A stretch of 64,000 nucleotides of DNA from Blakeslea trispora (GCA_025331445.1 JAIWNE010000145.1:1-64000), one strand, 5' to 3'. Numbered from the stretch's first letter, positions 33,955 to 46,144 are shown. Program-made: numbers and translations. Notes: generated by a model not told the origin, from the letters alone.

Positions 33955-34685
33955 CTAACGTTGTGTATCTGAGGTACGAAGGTTGTTAGCATACTTATCT
34001 TTGAGTTGCTGTATGGCTGCAAGTGCATTTTCGTATGACTTCAGTACGATGCTAATGTCTGCGTCTGTTGCATAGTTAGACATCCTACCCAAATCAGTAT
34101 TGAAGTGATGCAAAGTCCTTTCAATCTGTACACACCGTTCAGCTTTGATCTTTACTGCGTCTCTTGTTTCTTGGTGAACCTCGTCAGTCGCATTGACAGG
34201 AAGACCGTCTTCGGCAGCAGGCAAAGAAGCGGAGGGAAGATATACTTTCAACGAAAGAAAACGAGCAAGCAAGTACATATGCTTGCAAGGTCTACGACGA
34301 TGCTCGAAATCCAAACAAGAGCAAGAAACAACAAGAAGATCGCCATTGACAACAACACTATACACAACTTCTTCCTCGGAAAAAGACAAAACTTGCCACT
34401 CACCGCATTTATCCTCAAAATGTCCAAAAGAGCGACTAATCATGGCCGAGACTTCATCGGCTGTCAACTTCTCTGCCTCCATCTCTCTAACCCTTTGCAT
34501 CTTCTGGTACTTGGTCATTGCACCGTTGTTGCCAAGAATACGATCAGATTCTTGACGCAAAAAGTACTCGACCTCTTCCACCAGAACAAAAACAAGCTTG
34601 TTTAATCTTCTGTTTCTTGCTCTCCCAAGAAACACAGTTTTCAATTGATTGTGCTACGATTCAGTATAATTATTAGTGAGCATAT

Positions 34686-35623
34686 TGTTATATCCGAGAA
34701 CATAACAGGCACAAATAAAACAAGTAAAAGTGTAAAGACAGAGAAGTGATTAGAACCTGAACGGCCAAAAGATAGATATTGTAAATAATGTGGGTTATGA
34801 ATAAAAGAATCAACGGGACAGAAAGTACTTTAATAATCCTTTTATTCTTTAAAAGTGGAATCCTGTTTCTAAACTAAATAATACAGTGGTTTTTATACAA
34901 TTTCTAAAGTCTGTGTCTACTCGAATGTGAATGGATTTTACTAATCCTTATTCTCATAAAATATAAGGGAAATAATCTTTATATGACGGTTGAGGTCTTC
35001 TTCCAGTGTTCTACCATTGTCCTGTATTTTTACCGTTCCTGAATACAGTTGGATTAGGACTTTAAATTTGGTAAACTTTGATTTGGGCTTTGTGTAATTT
35101 CCCCACCTTTTTATTATGAGTAAGCATTTAAGTACTTCTTTTAGGTTATACTGCTTGAGTCTGATTATTTGCATGAGTCGATTTCCCATGTCTAATTATG
35201 TGTTGTATTTTGGTACAAGTGATTGTCTTCTTATTTAAGTTATTGTTCTAGTATATTATTATATTCAATATGGTGTAATCACCACAGATATGAATCTGAT
35301 CTGCGTTTATTTCAAATATGTGCCTTCTATTTATACTTTCATGATAACTGAGTAGCAATCCTTATTTAAATTGAGTGCAATTGATGATAGCTAATCGGGT
35401 GCTTTGGATAAAGGTTGATACCTATTGCGCATTGACCAAAGGTTACCATTGGCGCAATTGGTTCGATCCAAGTGTCCTGATGTAAATGAAGTGTGATCCG
35501 ATCTTTTATTTAGACTGAGCTAAGTGTCAATCTGGCGATGAATAATGAATGGTCGTGTAACTAGGTACCCGCTTAGATCTAGATAATGTCTCAGATGGAG
35601 TAGAATGTAGGCTGTATACAACA
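34686..35623 (-). mobile_element. TG...CA element (probable solo LTR or short retroelement) inside the MULE transposase
   Basis: Minus strand from TGTTGTATACAGCC (35623) to GGATATAACA (34686), 938 bp, flanked by CATAT (34681-34685 and 35624-35628). Omitting it rejoins QFSHM with LTNNYTES. TATAAATAG and AATAAA words near 35310-35330 suggest an LTR. The 82-codon minus frame 34941-35189, starting MGNRLMQIIRLKQY, just after an inner ATACAACA, could be the start of a small gag-like gene. I do not recognise it. Confidence 0.7.
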
Positions 35624-36449
35624 CATATGCGAAAACTGATTTTCGTGATAGGCTCTACTCCATACCTTCATGATATCTTCAAAAAACCAGTTTTTCTTGA
35701 GATAGCCAATCAGCTCAACTTGAGAGGCGTAGTCTACAATAAACTGGTTAATTTTCTGATGAAAGACCTCCAAATCATTTTCGTAAATTATCTGTGAAAG
35801 AGCACGACGTATTGCTGTTCGAAAAAGTTTGTTTTCAGCAGGAATACCACTGGGAGCTTTGCAAACGACGTCTATTTTTCTACCCCAAGCTTGCATGACG
35901 TGAAAAACACAGTATTGAATGCTGGCTTCGGGGAAGGTTGTTCTGATCGCTATAACTTCGGTCTTGCAACAATTGATGGTGAATTGCTTGGGATCGACCA
36001 ACACATTGGATGACTTCAAGAATTAAAGCCATTGTACAATAGGTGCTACTGAATGATCGTTAGTCATCATGTATCCAACGGGCCAACCAAGACAAATCTC
36101 TTCATCACGAATCAATAAGGTGTACATGATAACATCAACACCTTGGGACACATCATGGGTTGCATCCAAACAAAAAGAGATGGCGTTTCTCATTTTTGTC
36201 TGCTGCAAAGGAGAAGAGAAACCGAGACCAAGAAGATTAGCATTGCCGCTGTAAGTACAGAGATCAGCAGTGAAAATCAAAAAGTTTCTTTCAGGAAGCT
36301 TGGTTTGTAACCACATCTTGAAAGAAACGAAATGATCACTATCCAGTTGATAGAATCGCTCGTTAACCTATCATGTAGCAAATAAAAGTAATTAGACAAC
36401 CTCTCAAAATATATTTCAAAAGTATTACCTTATTCATCAAGTTCCAAAC

Positions 36450-36737
36450 TGTGGTATTTCCCTAAGCTTCCTATAGCCAAGTCGAATTAGATTACACCTA
36501 TAATACTAAAACCTTCTAATACAATGTTAACATCATATTAGAAGGTAGAAATCATTTAAATGATTCTACGTATTTTATTGGTACTGAACTTAAATTACAA
36601 GAGATTGATTTTTATTATAAGCCAATTTACTTTTGACTTATGAATCTTCCCTTACTTTTAATAAAGGATTCAAGGAGACTCATTTCGCTTAGCCGACTCA
36701 TTTTTACAACTTACTGATTCATACGTCAAATATCACA
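36450..36737 (+). repeat. Solo LTR, family I, copy 2, in the MULE transposase
   Basis: 288 bp, TGTGGTATTT...ATATCACA, flanked by the 5-bp duplication CAAAC (36445-36449 and 36738-36742). Without it, the MULE reading continues from NYHDV into WNLMNK. Same family as 121-411 and 46976-47263. Confidence 0.85.
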
Positions 36738-37493
36738 CAAACGTCGTGATAGTTCACTCTTCTCTCGTTTCTGTTGCCGTATCTGTCCATCTCACGAAGA
36801 AGATCCATTCTGATCTGACGAGCAGATTTGGAGTTGTGTTCCAACTCATTTTGAATCTTCAAGAGGTATCTTCTTGAAAGGGGAAGACAACGAAGATCAT
36901 CGGCTTGATCGCCAGGAACATGAAAGGCATGTTCTTGAATAACGGGAATGAAGTGATACACCTCAAGTTCCTTAAAATAGCACTTAATGCTAAGGGAAGC
37001 AGTGCATCCAGCCTTTTTCGACTTCTTCTGGGTTAGTCTGCCTTCATCGCGAGCAACAGAAGCATAACTGCCACTACGGTGACAGATATACTTGGCAGAA
37101 TATTTCATTCTGATCTTCTTTTGAATAGCTTCTTGAGCATCCATGGAAGTGGGCTGCATGTTTGAGCTGAAAACCACCCATTTCATGGCGCACAACTCGC
37201 TCATCTCTTCGAGACAGTTTTGCCAGTCTGATTCCTTGACCTTGATAGAGCGGGTCAAAGTCTAAACACCAGAAATCGTACTGGAAGAAAGGGCTTCGTG
37301 AATATTCTCTAAAGAATAGATGATTTCGTTGTTAGTAGCAGACATTATGATAATCGCGTAAAAGTGCACTTTCAATTTGAAATGAAAGGTTTTTGGGAAA
37401 GTTTATTGAAGGAGTATTAACCGTCACATTAGCGGAATTAGAAAGTATATCTACCAGGAAATAGAGACTTACGTTACAACGTATCTTTTTTGT

Positions 37494-39671
37494 GTGTGAC
37501 TGTACAATTCCAAAACAATTCATTCACGGTTTGAAGTATTTAATCTGTTTAATAACATACATGTGTGCATTGGCAAGGATTTGATATATCTTTTGGGTAT
37601 TAAAATTTTCAATATCGCCATGGATTGGGAAAACAAGGTCGGTCCTGTTCTACCTCCTATTGCTCCAAACCCATCTACACCCAACAATGATCCTTTTGGT
37701 ACACAGACCGAGCGTAAGCAAATGATGGATCAGATCGAACCATTTATACAAGCCAACAGAAATATCCCTGTTGCAAACTACTGTAACATACCAGGAAGTG
37801 AAATACGCCTTCCTCTGAAAAAAGGTATTACTTTAGCTTATCGTAGACAATATGCAATCAAAGAACGTTATTTAAAAGCTGTTGAAAAACAAGTACAAGA
37901 ATGGATTTCGGGCAATGTCATCGAACGCGCATCTCCAAACAATCCTTTCAATTCCAGTTTACTCACTGTGTTAAAGCGATCCCCTGTAACAGGTGAATTA
38001 GATCCCATAAAAGGTACGTACTGTACTTGATTGTCGTCTTGTAAATCAAAGCCTTGATCCCGCACAAATGGATAAATTTCCATTACCCTTGATCAGCACT
38101 TTGCATCGTAAATTGAGCAAATTCTCGCTCTTCACTACCATCGATCTTAGTGTATGCTTTCACAGTTTTCGCATCCGTTGATGTGATAGACCTGTTACTT
38201 CATTCACGGCTCCTAACGGCCTGCAATATCAATTCAAACGAGCTCCATTTGGATTGCTCAACGTATCCTCAGTGGTACAACGAAGCATCACCAGTCTCTT
38301 TGCTGACTTGGATTATTGTGTTCATTACATTGACGACTTCTACGTTGCTACCGATGATAGTATTGACAACCATGTTCGTTGTCTACAAACAGTCTTATCT
38401 CAACTCACTCGATCCAATCTTCGCATCAATCATGAAAAACTCAATCTCATGCAGAAATCAATCTTTGTTCTAGGATTTCGATTTTCTCATGATGCACTTA
38501 CTCTGGATATGCGCAAGGTTACCAACGTATTATCTTGGCCTGAAACGGTCCAAAACTCGAAAGAGTTAGGTCATCGTCTCGGTGTGATCAATTACTTTCG
38601 TGAGCATGTACCTCGCATTTCCACCTTGATGGCTCCTCTGAACAAACTCAAAAATCATCCCAATATCAAGGACGTATGGACTGCAGAGCATTCCAAAGCT
38701 ATGCGTACATTGCAGCTCGTACTTGCTGATACTCCTGTACTCAGTTGTCCTAACCTCAAATATCCTTTGCATCTCGTGACGGATGCTAGTGCTTATGATA
38801 TTGGTGGTTGTTTGGATCAGGTAATCGATAACCATATTCGTTATATCGGCTTTGTTGCACGCATTTTATCAAAAGCAGAGCGCAACTATGGATCCTCTCG
38901 ACGTGAGATCCTAGCGTTTCTCTATTGCACTACCAAGTGGAAACAGTGGTTGTCTGGTCAACGCTTTCATTACTATACCGATAACAAAGGTATACTGTAT
39001 CTGCACTCTCAACCAAAAATCAATCGAATCATTGAAAATTACTACGAGATGATCTACGAGTTTGACTTTGACATCACCTTCTGTGCCGGAGTACGCAACA
39101 TCTTGGCTGATCACTTGTCGCGTTTGCTTTATCCAGACGACGCTGATCAAACGCTGGAGAGGGGTGAGCAAGTAATTGATACGCAAGTTGAGACGAAAGC
39201 AGCCTCCAAAACAGCAAAAGAAAACCGTGACAATTCGCCTCACGTAACCTCAGAAACAAATTCTGAAAACAGTAACACAATAGATAAAATGACCTCACAA
39301 ATGGAAATGACAAAATTGAATAACGTTACTGACCAAATCATTGCTGCTAGTCGTATAGACAAATACACGCAACCTCAAAATGAAGAGGAAAAACAAAATA
39401 TCATTTCGCAATGTCATCTTGCTGGACACTATGGAATCAACAGTGTCGAACGAATGATAAAACAAGAACATGGCATGAACTGGAAACACTTGCGCGAAGA
39501 TGTAACAAAATACATCAAGAATTGTACAAAGTGCGCTCGATTCAATCTAGCAAAGCACGTATTCCATCCTCCAAAGAGTGATGCTCCCAACAATACATGG
39601 GATAAAGTCGCCATCGACTTGGGGACATTTGATGTTACAACGCCTAGAGGTAATAACTACCTATTAGTGTG
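37494..39671 (+). pseudogene. Element C pol, first part: protease end to integrase core start
   Basis: Reads HSRFEVFNLFNNIHVCIGK (protease tail), reverse transcriptase (LPLKKGITLAYRRQY; frameshift by one base near 38011 before the VRTVLDC position; TGA near 38178; FKRAPFGLLNVSS; HYIDDFYVATD), RNase H (HLVTDASAYDIGGCLDQ; SSRREILAFLYC; ADHLSRLL) and the integrase HHCC finger (HLAGHYGINSVERMI...CTKCARF) through GNNYLLVC. It ends at the CACTA insertion. Compared with B, one RNase H position changes from YGIGG to YDIGG. The remaining frame is long (38254-39671 open), so decay is moderate. Confidence 0.85.
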
Positions 39672-42315
39672 CACTACAGCGCAAGAAAATTTAATTTGTG
39701 GTAGTTTGGCCCAAAAAATGGTAGTTTGGCCCAAACGATAAGTTTTGGAGAGCAGATTTGATGGATTTAGTAAATAAACGATTCGATTTTTTTAGTTCAT
39801 TGTACTCCTACATGTTCAAGGTTGTTTAGTTAAAAGTTTGAAGCAAATTGGAAAGGTTGACCAAGTGCGTGCTATTTTCATCCATCGAATTTCTTTAAAA
39901 TAAATTCTAAGTGCCAAAAAAATATCAGACAAGCTGCTTTTTAGCAGAAATATTAAAAAACAAAAAAAAAAGTCATGCATGAGTGCGAAATTGCCATGAG
40001 CTAAAAATGGGGGACAAACAATGAGTATTTCATGCAAAAAGCATGCTAATTAGGAAGTTGGGGGTCAGGCTATTTAGGGAGAATCGTTTTAGGCAAAAGA
40101 ACTAAATACCATCATATTACATTGCTAAATGTGTTTAGCTCTTTATAGACAAAAATTACCATTTATTCTACAGTAAAAATTGCTCTTTATGCAAATCCAA
40201 GACATTTCCCATTTCAGTACAATTTTAGCTTGAATCTGTCAATAAAATAATACTTTCTTCCCATCACTGTCATATTTCTCATATATACTGGCTAATTTTT
40301 TCAATCCCCCATTTTCTTTTTTCTTTCTTTTTTTTTCTTTAAATGCACAGCAAACGGTAAGCACTTTTATCTTTTTTTATTTTTATTTTTTTTTTTACAA
40401 ATATTTTATAATCTATCAACATCACTGACTCTCTTATTTCACACTAGCTTCATGTATATCACCTTATCATAACAACATTCTAACACCTCGGCTACGCTTC
40501 TCTTCTCATTTCTTTGCTGCTTCGATCTTCTTATTAGTATGCATTTGCTTGTCTTCAACATTTTATACACTTATACAACCACTTATCATGGATTCTAGTA
40601 GACAATCCCTTATTCATCTCACCCTCTTCTGTGCTACTTTTTACCGCCTCATCCATGACTTTTTTATCCATACTGTCTGCTTTATACCATGTTGCTCAAA
40701 CTTATACTTCTTTGACTGAAATCTGAATACCATGTCTATCTATGCTGCCTATCAGGATCGATGCCTCTGCTCAAATATTTCTTGCCCGAATTCCTTCGAT
40801 TTCCTTAGTTATCTGTTCAAATGCTATTGTGCACATTACATTCACTAAATTTCTCTATTCGTAGTCATCGACATGAAACCTCTTCGTAACCAGATATTCA
40901 ACTGCTTATTTTATTTCCATCCCATGTCTGATCTGTTCATGTCTGTCTTCTTTCTTGTGTGCTCATTTGGTCTGCCTGTTCCGTCATTATCACTGATCAT
41001 TATCCAAGCTTCAAGAAATACTTTTTCTCTCTGATATACCGTTGTTTAAGTACTTGGTCTCTTCCCATGTCGCCATCTCTCTATATCATCTTCAAGAAAT
41101 GCTCTTTATCCGCCTGTTCTTCTTCCACTACAATGGTCTGTTGTTTTAAATGGTTGCCGAATCTCTTTTTAGTTGAACTTGGAGTTACTTCCAGCTTTAC
41201 TGCTCGTGTTTTTTTTTTGTGTCTTCATGTCGTTGCTTATGCTTACATGTGCGCTCCATCTCAGATGAGGTTGCCTCATCTCTTTGAATCTCTTTCGTGG
41301 CAAGTGAAATACCGCCTCCAGATTATTTTGACTCTGCTATCTTACCAAATGAATTTCTCTTTATCAAATATTTTCTTCTGACTGTTGCTCTCACTGTTGG
41401 CTGGACTCATGAGGTACCTAATCGCAACTAAAAGACACAACATGCTGATGACAAAGTACATGTGTAAAGGATCGCGTCTCATCTTTATTTTTTTCGTTTT
41501 TTTTTAGACTTTCTATGCTTTTTACTTTTTTCCTCTATTGTTTTTGACTCTTGTTTATATTGGTGTCGAGTGATCTCGTACATAGTGTTGCTCATGACCT
41601 TGCATGTTGCTCCAAGACGGCTGTCAAGAAAAAAAAAAATTTCAAAAAAAATCACTCTCGGTTAAGGCTGGATATTTTTTCAAGCGCAGCTACTGCAAAG
41701 CGATTAATGTGCTTACTGAAGGCTCTAGTCATGGAAATTATCTCATTTTTGCTTCCTATACTGCTTCTTATGATCCCAAAAGGTACCTTTATCAAAGCCA
41801 AGCATGCCAATCAATCTGAATACACTTGATGCAGCATTCCTGTTGCCAAAAAGAACATCTGAGCTATAAATCAGCCTAAAGAAGAATCCATATATAGCAT
41901 TTATTTGATTCAAATTAATAAAATTAAAAAAGCCTGATTTGCCTTCAATTATAAAAAAGACGCAATGTAACGAACATGATTGGCCTATAATACTAGATGA
42001 TCCAGTAGTATTCAAGCTTACTTAAAGGAATACTGATAAACCATTAGTCTGTTTATTATTTATCCACATAGAACATGATCATTTAAACCTCTTTAATGCT
42101 TGCATTTTCATTTGATGCTGAAGCTCCACTTCAATTATATAAGCGATCATCATTGGCCTTCATAGCGGTATACTAATGTTTTTAAGCAGTCAAAAAATGG
42201 GCCAATCTACCAAAATTGGGCTAAACGCATTTTAGCCCATTCGATTTGTTAGTAGACCGATTGGGCTGTAGGGCCCAAAAATTGGGCCATCAGCCCACCC
42301 GCTTGAGCCGTAGTG
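39672..42315 (+). mobile_element. Non-autonomous CACTA (En/Spm-type) element in element C integrase
   Basis: Termini CACTACAGCGCAAG (39672) and CTTGAGCCGTAGTG (42315) are inverted, and the flanks show the 3-bp duplication GTG (39669-39671, 42316-42318). Both features are diagnostic of the CACTA superfamily. Skipping it rejoins LLVC and VDIFSRLVIL of integrase. Subterminal repeats of TTTGGCCCAAA/TTGGGC type cluster in the first 60 and last 130 bp. The 2.6-kb interior has no transposase, only pyrimidine-rich sequence with short frames (e.g. 40959-41381) that I do not regard as genes. Confidence 0.85.
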
Positions 42316-43977
42316 GTGCGTTGACATCTTTAGTAGGCTTGTGATTCTCAGAGCAATCAAATCCAAAACAGCCCTAGATGTTGCCAAGGAGTTGATACAG
42401 ATATTTTCTATTATGGGATATCCTAAAGTACTTCAACATGACAGAGGACTAGAATTCTATAACGAACTGATCAAAAGTCTACGTCAACATATGGGCATTG
42501 AATCTGCTCTCTCATTACCTTACACTCCAGCTGGCAACTTGGAAGCTCATGTAAAGACTGCTAAATCTATCATCCTCAAAATGCTGGATGGATATTGTTG
42601 TCAACATTTAGAATCTATATACTGATTACGAAATAAATGATACAAAGTATTATTATACATACTATATCTGGACATAGAGTCTAGAATAGAACTAGAGTAA
42701 CTGTAATAGATCAATGTCTACTTCATCTATCTATCCTTTAGAGATCGATTCTAATATGATGCTAACTTGAGAGACAAATTGGATCATATATCAAATAGAC
42801 CAATTGGCTCTCGGGACTCAGGCCTTATCGATGTGGATAAACTATTGATATCAGCTATACCGAATCAGAATTGATGTGACAATGAAAATGACAAGATGGT
42901 GCTAAAGAATTTATTAAAACAATTTTTTCTATCTTACCATCTCAGATCAGCTATGACCTGAGAGCTGAGTAGACTGAATATCTGAGACATGGTCAATGAT
43001 ATAGTGTTCCGTATCCTCGATATTAAAATAGATTCCCTGATCATCTCTAGATGATAGAATCAGTTTATCCGACCTAAAAGATATAAATACCTAGATATTC
43101 CATAGCTATAAACGACATCTGATTTTTCTTTAATAAACTATACAAGTTCTAAAGGATTTCTCTGTTTCATTCTTACACTCACAACAGATATGAAGAATCA
43201 TGGGATTTGTATGTCGAAGGTACCATGTATCTGATGAACCAACATATATCAAGGCTACACAATCATACTCCATTCCAAGTGATGTTCAATCGCCAAGCAA
43301 ATGATCTCAAAAATTATACAAAAGCTCTATCGAAAATGAATATCTTTGACGATATGATAGACACAGATAAGTTAAAGAAAGAAATCGAAAGATTCAATAA
43401 CACTACCATTCCTGAAATTAGGAATCAGATCATTAAGACTCAAGAAAAAGATAATGAGCACTTTGAAAGAAAGCATCGGATACATAAAGATCCATTTCCC
43501 ATAGGTGCTAAAGTCATGATCAAAAACATAGAAAACAAGCGTCGGAAAACAGATGCCAAGTATGAAGGTCCATTTTATGTACATGGTTATACAACCAATG
43601 GAAGCTACATCTTGACCGATCGCATAAGCTCCATTTTATCCAGAAACATCCCTACTTCGCAAATTAAATTAATCGCGAATGAAACGAACAAGTTTGATGA
43701 AAACAAAGACATTTGTGAAGTTCAAGCCGTGATCAATCACAGGGAAGTAGAACCAAATGGTATCGAGTATTTAACTACTTGGGTAGGATATCCGGAAGAG
43801 CAAACATGGCAAAAGCCTGAAGACTTTGACAGTTCAGAAACTATCAAAGAATACTGGAAACGACGTAACGCTAACATGCCTACCAAGTCGGGTCAAGTCA
43901 AAAGAATCAAAGGATCACGCAAGCGCAAGACTCCTTTCAAGGAATCGGACGTCAACAAAAAATCCAGATCAAACTAG
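42316..43977 (+). pseudogene. Element C pol, second part: integrase core and chromodomain, split by an LTR
   Basis: Two coding pieces, 42316-42595 and 43192-43977, join across the solo LTR (KMLDGY to EESWDLYVEG). They hold the integrase core (QHDRGLEFYNELIKSLRQHMG; Glu in AGNLEAHVKTA), the C-terminal DNA-binding domain (GAKVMIKNIENKRRKTDAKYE) and a chromodomain (VQAVINHREVEPNG; YLTTWVGYPEEQTWQKPEDF), and end with a Lys/Arg-rich tail. No stop other than the insertion was seen. Close to B throughout. Confidence 0.85.
42596..43186 (+). repeat. Solo LTR (family L2) in element C integrase
   Basis: 591 bp, TGTTGTCAACATTTAG...TTACACTCACAACA, flanked by GATAT (42591-42595 and 43187-43191). Contains TATAAATA and AATAAA near its end. 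Further copies: 51757-52349 (inverted) and 56238-56786 (truncated). Confidence 0.9.
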
Positions 43978-44244
43978 ACATCTGTGAACTAAGCGCAATC
44001 AGTACGGAGAACCTTTTTACCCAGCTTCATCTTTTTTCCTCACGAAAGGTTTTTGGTGAAATGGTTTTTTTAATGAGCGATTCCAACGTACATATATGCA
44101 AAGAACAAAGCATACAATTTAACAACTATCTAATTCGCAAAAGCATCCATACATTATTCAAGAGCGACTTATCTGACTTCAAAAATCCAACACTCAATCA
44201 AGGTCCATCTAAAAGTTATTCAAATCTTAACTAAACGGTTTTAA

Positions 44245-44259
44245 GGTGGTCCAGGGTGA
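44245..44259 (+). other. Element C polypurine tract
   Basis: GGTGGTCCAGGGTGA directly before the LTR, identical to the tract of element B. Confidence 0.6.
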
Positions 44260-44422
44260 TGATGTATCGCAAGCTAGATGCTTCATTAAATCAAGACATT
44301 TATTTAAGACACAATCCTACTTTGTGTCACCAAGCTTAATTTATATTGACAATCTCATTCTACAATGAATAAAACCCTCTCTTTAATCTTGTTTAACTCA
44401 TCTTGACTTAACAGATAAATTA
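44260..44422 (+). repeat. Element C 3' LTR
   Basis: 163 bp, TGATGTATCGCAAGC...CAGATAAATTA. Matches the solo copy 50171-50333 closely and the B LTRs more distantly. The following CAGAG cannot be tested as a duplication because the 5' end of C is gone. Confidence 0.75.
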
Positions 44423-45621
44423 CAGAGACACAATCTCCTAGTTTAAAAGAAGTTTCTGCTCCGGGTTGTAACATATGATGGGTGTTCCTTGATGAGAGGT
44501 GGAAGGAGAGGAGTGGAAGGGCAGGCGGAACCCGTCTTTTACGACGGAGACTATCCAATCTGCTTTGCAGATCTCCATTCAAGCAGAAACGAACCTGGAC
44601 AGGCGTCTCCCGACCTCTGACGTGCCATCTACTGGCGATTGTTCTTGATGAACGGATTGGTGTTGGGTTTGTGTTGTGTTCCTTGTGAACGGTTGCCGTG
44701 GCGTTGTCTATGGCTTCTGGTGTTGTTTGAGAACCCGCCCTAACCCATGGGCGGACCTGCTCGAAAGAAACGGATTGTTAGAAGCAGCACCAGTGCTGTT
44801 ACTACTATTAAAGCTGGGCTGAAACAAATTGTTGTTCTTGCGACGATTGCGCTGCAAGAAGGATGAGGCTTCTCGCATGGTATTGTGGGCGGCAGATTGA
44901 TGCGAAACAGCATCCGTGAAGCTTTCAGGCTGCATCAGATAGTTATGTGTGTCATTGGTGGTAGCCTTGGAAGCTGGATGAACAGCTCCAAAGTTGATGT
45001 CCAGTCGAGAGGACGAAATGGTCAAATTGACGTTCAACAACGTCCGAACATCTGCCAAGATAGCAATGAAGCGTTGAGTTTCCTCCATAGGAAGGTTAGT
45101 GGTACATATTTCACCACCCAAAATATCCAAAGGGTGTAATACTCCAGAAATCAAATATTGGAGGTTGCACAAAGTAGCATCTTCTTGAGCCTGGCCCTTG
45201 TTCATTTTGCGTCTTGAATCGAGTATTGTCTATGGTGGCTGATAATTAGTGTTGCTCATAGAAGGATATGTGTCAATGATAGAACCCCTTTCATCGTCTG
45301 TGAGTGTGGTACTTTTAAACAGATTGCGATCCAAACCGAGGCTACTCTGCACTTCCACATCAGGCGTTCATTCAAATCGAGGACGAACCCCAAAGGAGTG
45401 TAAGGTTAAGGTCTCACCAGAATCCTGTGACCCCTTGTCACCCCTGAGTGCCGATTGTTCTTGTGCTACAAGCAGTCCTTTCAGCAACTGTTGCGTCTCT
45501 TCCAATTGGTTCGTTAAAAAGCTAAAATTTTCGTCTGAAGGCATGATAGTCAGTTTCCAAGCGGTAATGTCCAGACGAGCGAAGAAGAAGATCAATTTGT
45601 TATATATTAGATTAGACAAAA
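44423..45621 (-). pseudogene. DIRS-like retrotransposon remnant: Gag-like protein and start of reverse transcriptase
   Basis: Minus-strand pieces: 45368-45546 (MPSDENFSFLTNQLEETQQ coiled coil), 44708-45205 (LQYLISGVLHPLDILGGEI; ETQRFIAILADVRTLLNVNL; Asn/Ser-rich tail) and, after a frame change, a segment near 44650-44460 reading VGRRLSRFVSA, stop, MEICKADWIVSVVKDGFRLPF. The last matches the amino end of DIRS/PAT-type reverse transcriptase, which typically has a GGRL..F...W...WVLS.V..G..I.F pattern. The rest is cut off by the 3' LTR of element C. A tyrosine recombinase is not present, so the assignment rests on this segment alone. Confidence 0.5.
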
Positions 45622-46144
45622 ATTTTATATTTTTTCGCTGACATTAAATAAAGAGAAGATCACAAGCATATATATTATACTTCCTTATTTGGTAATCATG
45701 GTTTCAATAAATTCTGAGAGAAATTTAGAGAATTTTGGGAGACAAATGTCACATGAACCGGCAAAACATTTAATATTCAAACTCCGTATGTCTCACATTA
45801 ATCCTTGTCCTTCGGTCTTTGAATGAATTGAACAATCAGATTTCAGCCCTAAAGCAGTTGACATCTACATTGAGATATTTGGCTACAAAAGCAATAAAAA
45901 CAATAAAAAACAGCAATTTTTTGACTTTATAATTGCTAGAATACTTATAGGCAGGGTATGTAATAATTTGAGCTTAGCTTGTTGTGTATTTTGGCTAATT
46001 TTCTGATATTTAAAGAAGTATGTTTCCATTGATTACATGATGTTAATGAGAGAAGTTTTGTTTATGACATTTAATCTTTGAAGTTACCTTTTACCAAGAC
46101 CTTAAAGAGTTGGGGTTTTCATTCAATTAAACAGATTATCTCTT
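45622..46144. other. AT-rich non-coding interval
   Basis: No supported gene. It probably includes the start or terminal repeat of the PIF/Harbinger element. A GATATAG just before 46153 could be the acceptor of an upstream intron of the transposase. Confidence 0.35.

Larger units (their letters stand above)
33955..37345 (-). pseudogene. MULE transposase with SWIM zinc finger, multiply broken
   Basis: Minus-strand gene from ATG 37345. Domains in order: a FAR1/WRKY-GCM1-like N-terminal DNA-binding part (CRSGSYASVARDEGR...KKAGCTASLS), a 61-bp intron (36368-36428), the MULE catalytic part (FCLDATHDVSQGVD; YCVFHVMQAWGRKI), ESxHNQLK and a SWIM finger (SCSCLDFEHRRRPCKH). The enzyme would bind the inverted repeats and cut them with a DDE core. 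Lesions: in-frame TAG at 37260-37262, TAA at 36023-36025 and TAG at 34653-34655 (where the family has Trp), plus two inserted elements, each with its own duplication. The frame rejoins across both inserts. Confidence 0.85.
32660..37473 (-). mobile_element. Mutator-like element (MULE) with terminal inverted repeats
   Basis: 32660-32705 and the complement of 37425-37473 are inverted repeats (shared ATTTCCTGGTA, ACTTTCTAATTCCGCTAATG). Flanks carry the 9-bp duplication TTACAACGT (32651-32659 and 37474-37482), and Mutator elements make 9-11 bp duplications. The interior encodes a MULE transposase with SWIM finger. Several later insertions lie inside: LTR pieces 32779-33890, a TG...CA element 34686-35623 and a solo LTR 36450-36737. 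Confidence 0.85.
37494..44422 (+). mobile_element. Ty3/gypsy chromodomain element C, related to B, 5'-truncated
   Basis: Plus-strand protease, reverse transcriptase, RNase H, integrase and chromodomain, all closely similar to element B, followed by polypurine tract (44245-44259) and 3' LTR (44260-44422). Gag and 5' LTR are absent. Homology begins about 20 bp right of the MULE duplication, so the MULE either inserted in C or marks a deletion. C is interrupted by a CACTA element (39672-42315) and a solo LTR (42596-43186). It has a frameshift near 38011 and a stop near 38178. Confidence 0.85.

Noticed and set aside
36450..36737. MITE interpretation of the family I repeat
   Set aside because: The 10-bp inverted ends allow it. 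However, the 5-bp duplications, TG...CA ends and the polypurine tract before copy 1 fit an LTR better.
40959..41829. Short plus-strand frames inside the CACTA element
   Set aside because: Hydrophobic, pyrimidine-driven composition, with no splicing pattern or domain.
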